From positions 186,001 through 250,000 of the forward strand of contig NZ_JOGR01000007.1 in assembly GCF_000719515.1 (NCBI RefSeq): 64,000 nucleotides of DNA. Reading direction: 5' to 3'. Of this stretch, positions 61,043 to 64,000 are shown piece after piece. This DNA is from Glycomyces sp. NRRL B-16210 (lineage in GTDB: Bacteria > Actinomycetota > Actinomycetes > Mycobacteriales > Micromonosporaceae). The notes below the pieces were generated by a model, which had not been told where the DNA came from, did no database searches, and was given only the letters and a program-made list of their open reading frames with translations. The position numbers and the translations under genes are program-made. Position 1 is the stretch's first letter; each line of letters starts with the position of its first letter.

Positions 61043-61391
61043 ACTGAACATCGGATCGCAACGTGACGCAGCGGTAGTCCGCACCTGTGTGGGATGCCGC
61101 AGACGCGCATCGGCCTCTGAGCTGCTGCGCGTCGTCGTTCAACGCTCTGAGGATTCCCAGAACCGCTTGGTTCCGGACCCGAAGCGCCGCCTCAGCGGCC
61201 GCGGAGCCCATGTGCACCACGACACGAACTGCCTTGAACAGGCAGTTCGTAAGCGTGCGTTCGCTCGGGCCCTCAGGATCGAAGGAACCGTGGACGTCGC
61301 CGCGGTGCGAACCCTTGTCGAGTCGGAGTCGGCCGAGAGGCCGACTCCCGCACACGAAGCAGGTATGGACCGAATGAAGACCACGCGATGA
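61017..61391 (+). CDS. YlxR-family RNA-binding protein (DUF448)
   Basis: A protein of about 124 residues. The YlxR signature RTCVGCRRRASASELLRVV and the basic KRRLSGRGAHVHHDTNCLEQAV segment are intact. The start is uncertain. ATG 60978 would give a 65-bp overlap with nusA. The GTG at 61017 (used here, GGAGGAG upstream) gives 26 bp. The best-placed Shine-Dalgarno sequence (GGGAGG at 61034) points to a non-standard CTG or ATC at 61044 or 61050. It is between nusA and infB. Confidence 0.82.
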   Translation: MAAVDPGGRLNIGSQRDAAVVRTCVGCRRRASASELLRVVVQRSEDSQNRLVPDPKRRLSGRGAHVHHDTNCLEQAVRKRAFARALRIEGTVDVAAVRTLVESESAERPTPAHEAGMDRMKTTR

Positions 61392-61472
61392 AGTTCTCCC
61401 GATGAACTGGTTGCTAGTGGAAAGCTGAGGTCGGCGGGCGCTGCCCGTACGACCTCGAATGTGAGGAGTGCA

Positions 61473-64000
<2,528 letters not shown>

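Overview
This 64 kb window is chromosomal DNA from a high-GC actinomycete. Very long shadow reading frames in the wrong frames, frequent GTG and TTG starts, a WhiB-like regulator, a SigR/RsrA-type sigma and anti-sigma pair, a 24-residue bL37 ribosomal protein, DivIVA-domain and DUF2631 proteins and Tat-type secretion signals all fit. The gene order around aroA-rsgA-hisN, sigR-rsrA, rpsB-tsf-pyrH-frr-cdsA-rlmN, dxr-rseP-ispG and rimP-nusA-ylxR-infB is that of filamentous actinobacteria. The gene content would suit Glycomyces or a relative, but that is inference. No IS element, prophage, CRISPR array, tRNA or rRNA was seen.

Layout. (1) 0-6 kb: central metabolism, with the E2 and E3 subunits of 2-oxoacid dehydrogenase complexes (lpdA upstream of the E2 gene), a leucyl aminopeptidase and gcvT. 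(2) 6-17 kb: a plant-polysaccharide region. A tightly packed operon (Gfo/Idh dehydrogenase, UxaC, L-fuconate dehydratase-like enzyme, UxuB/UxaB-like reductase, second Gfo/Idh dehydrogenase, small membrane protein) is followed by two secreted PL1 pectate lyases and a CE7 acetyl esterase. (3) 17-24 kb: hisN, rsgA and aroA, an SRAP protein, a WhiB protein, the sigR-rsrA pair, a TetR regulator and bL37. (4) 24-31 kb: a SIS-domain sugar-phosphate enzyme, an unknown gene behind PHO-box-like repeats, and an M23-yraN-comM-dprA cluster. (5) 31-39 kb: ribosome, nucleotide and lipid housekeeping genes ending in a large DivIVA-like protein. (6) 39-48 kb: an MBL-Rieske protein, a TetR/MMPL divergent pair, and a sugar ABC importer. 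(7) 48-54 kb: purU, dxr, rseP, ispG, a membrane protein and map. (8) 54-59 kb: a PadR-controlled ABC/FtsX exporter and a DUF4439/lipoprotein pair. (9) 59-64 kb: rimP-nusA-ylxR-infB, with infB cut by the window edge.

The most interesting signal is regulatory. Perfect 12-bp LacI-family operators of the form GCAAnCGnTTGC lie in the promoters of one pectate lyase gene (15865-15876) and of the ABC importer 28 kb away (44187-44198). Degenerate relatives with the core AAACGCT lie in the other pectate lyase promoter, before the uronate operon and at the start of the esterase gene. I infer one pectin regulon: secreted lyases cut pectin, the ABC importer takes up oligogalacturonides, and the uronate operon breaks them down. 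No LacI-type regulator and no transporter ATPase is encoded here.

Other points: a consensus SigR-type promoter and two possible starts for the sigR gene; three GTTCACC repeats in front of an apparently leaderless gene of unknown function; a yraN frame with no stop codon of its own; an FtsX permease that loses its last membrane helix where it collides with map; and palindromic operators that overlap the core promoter of the MMPL exporter and lie just upstream of the PadR gene.
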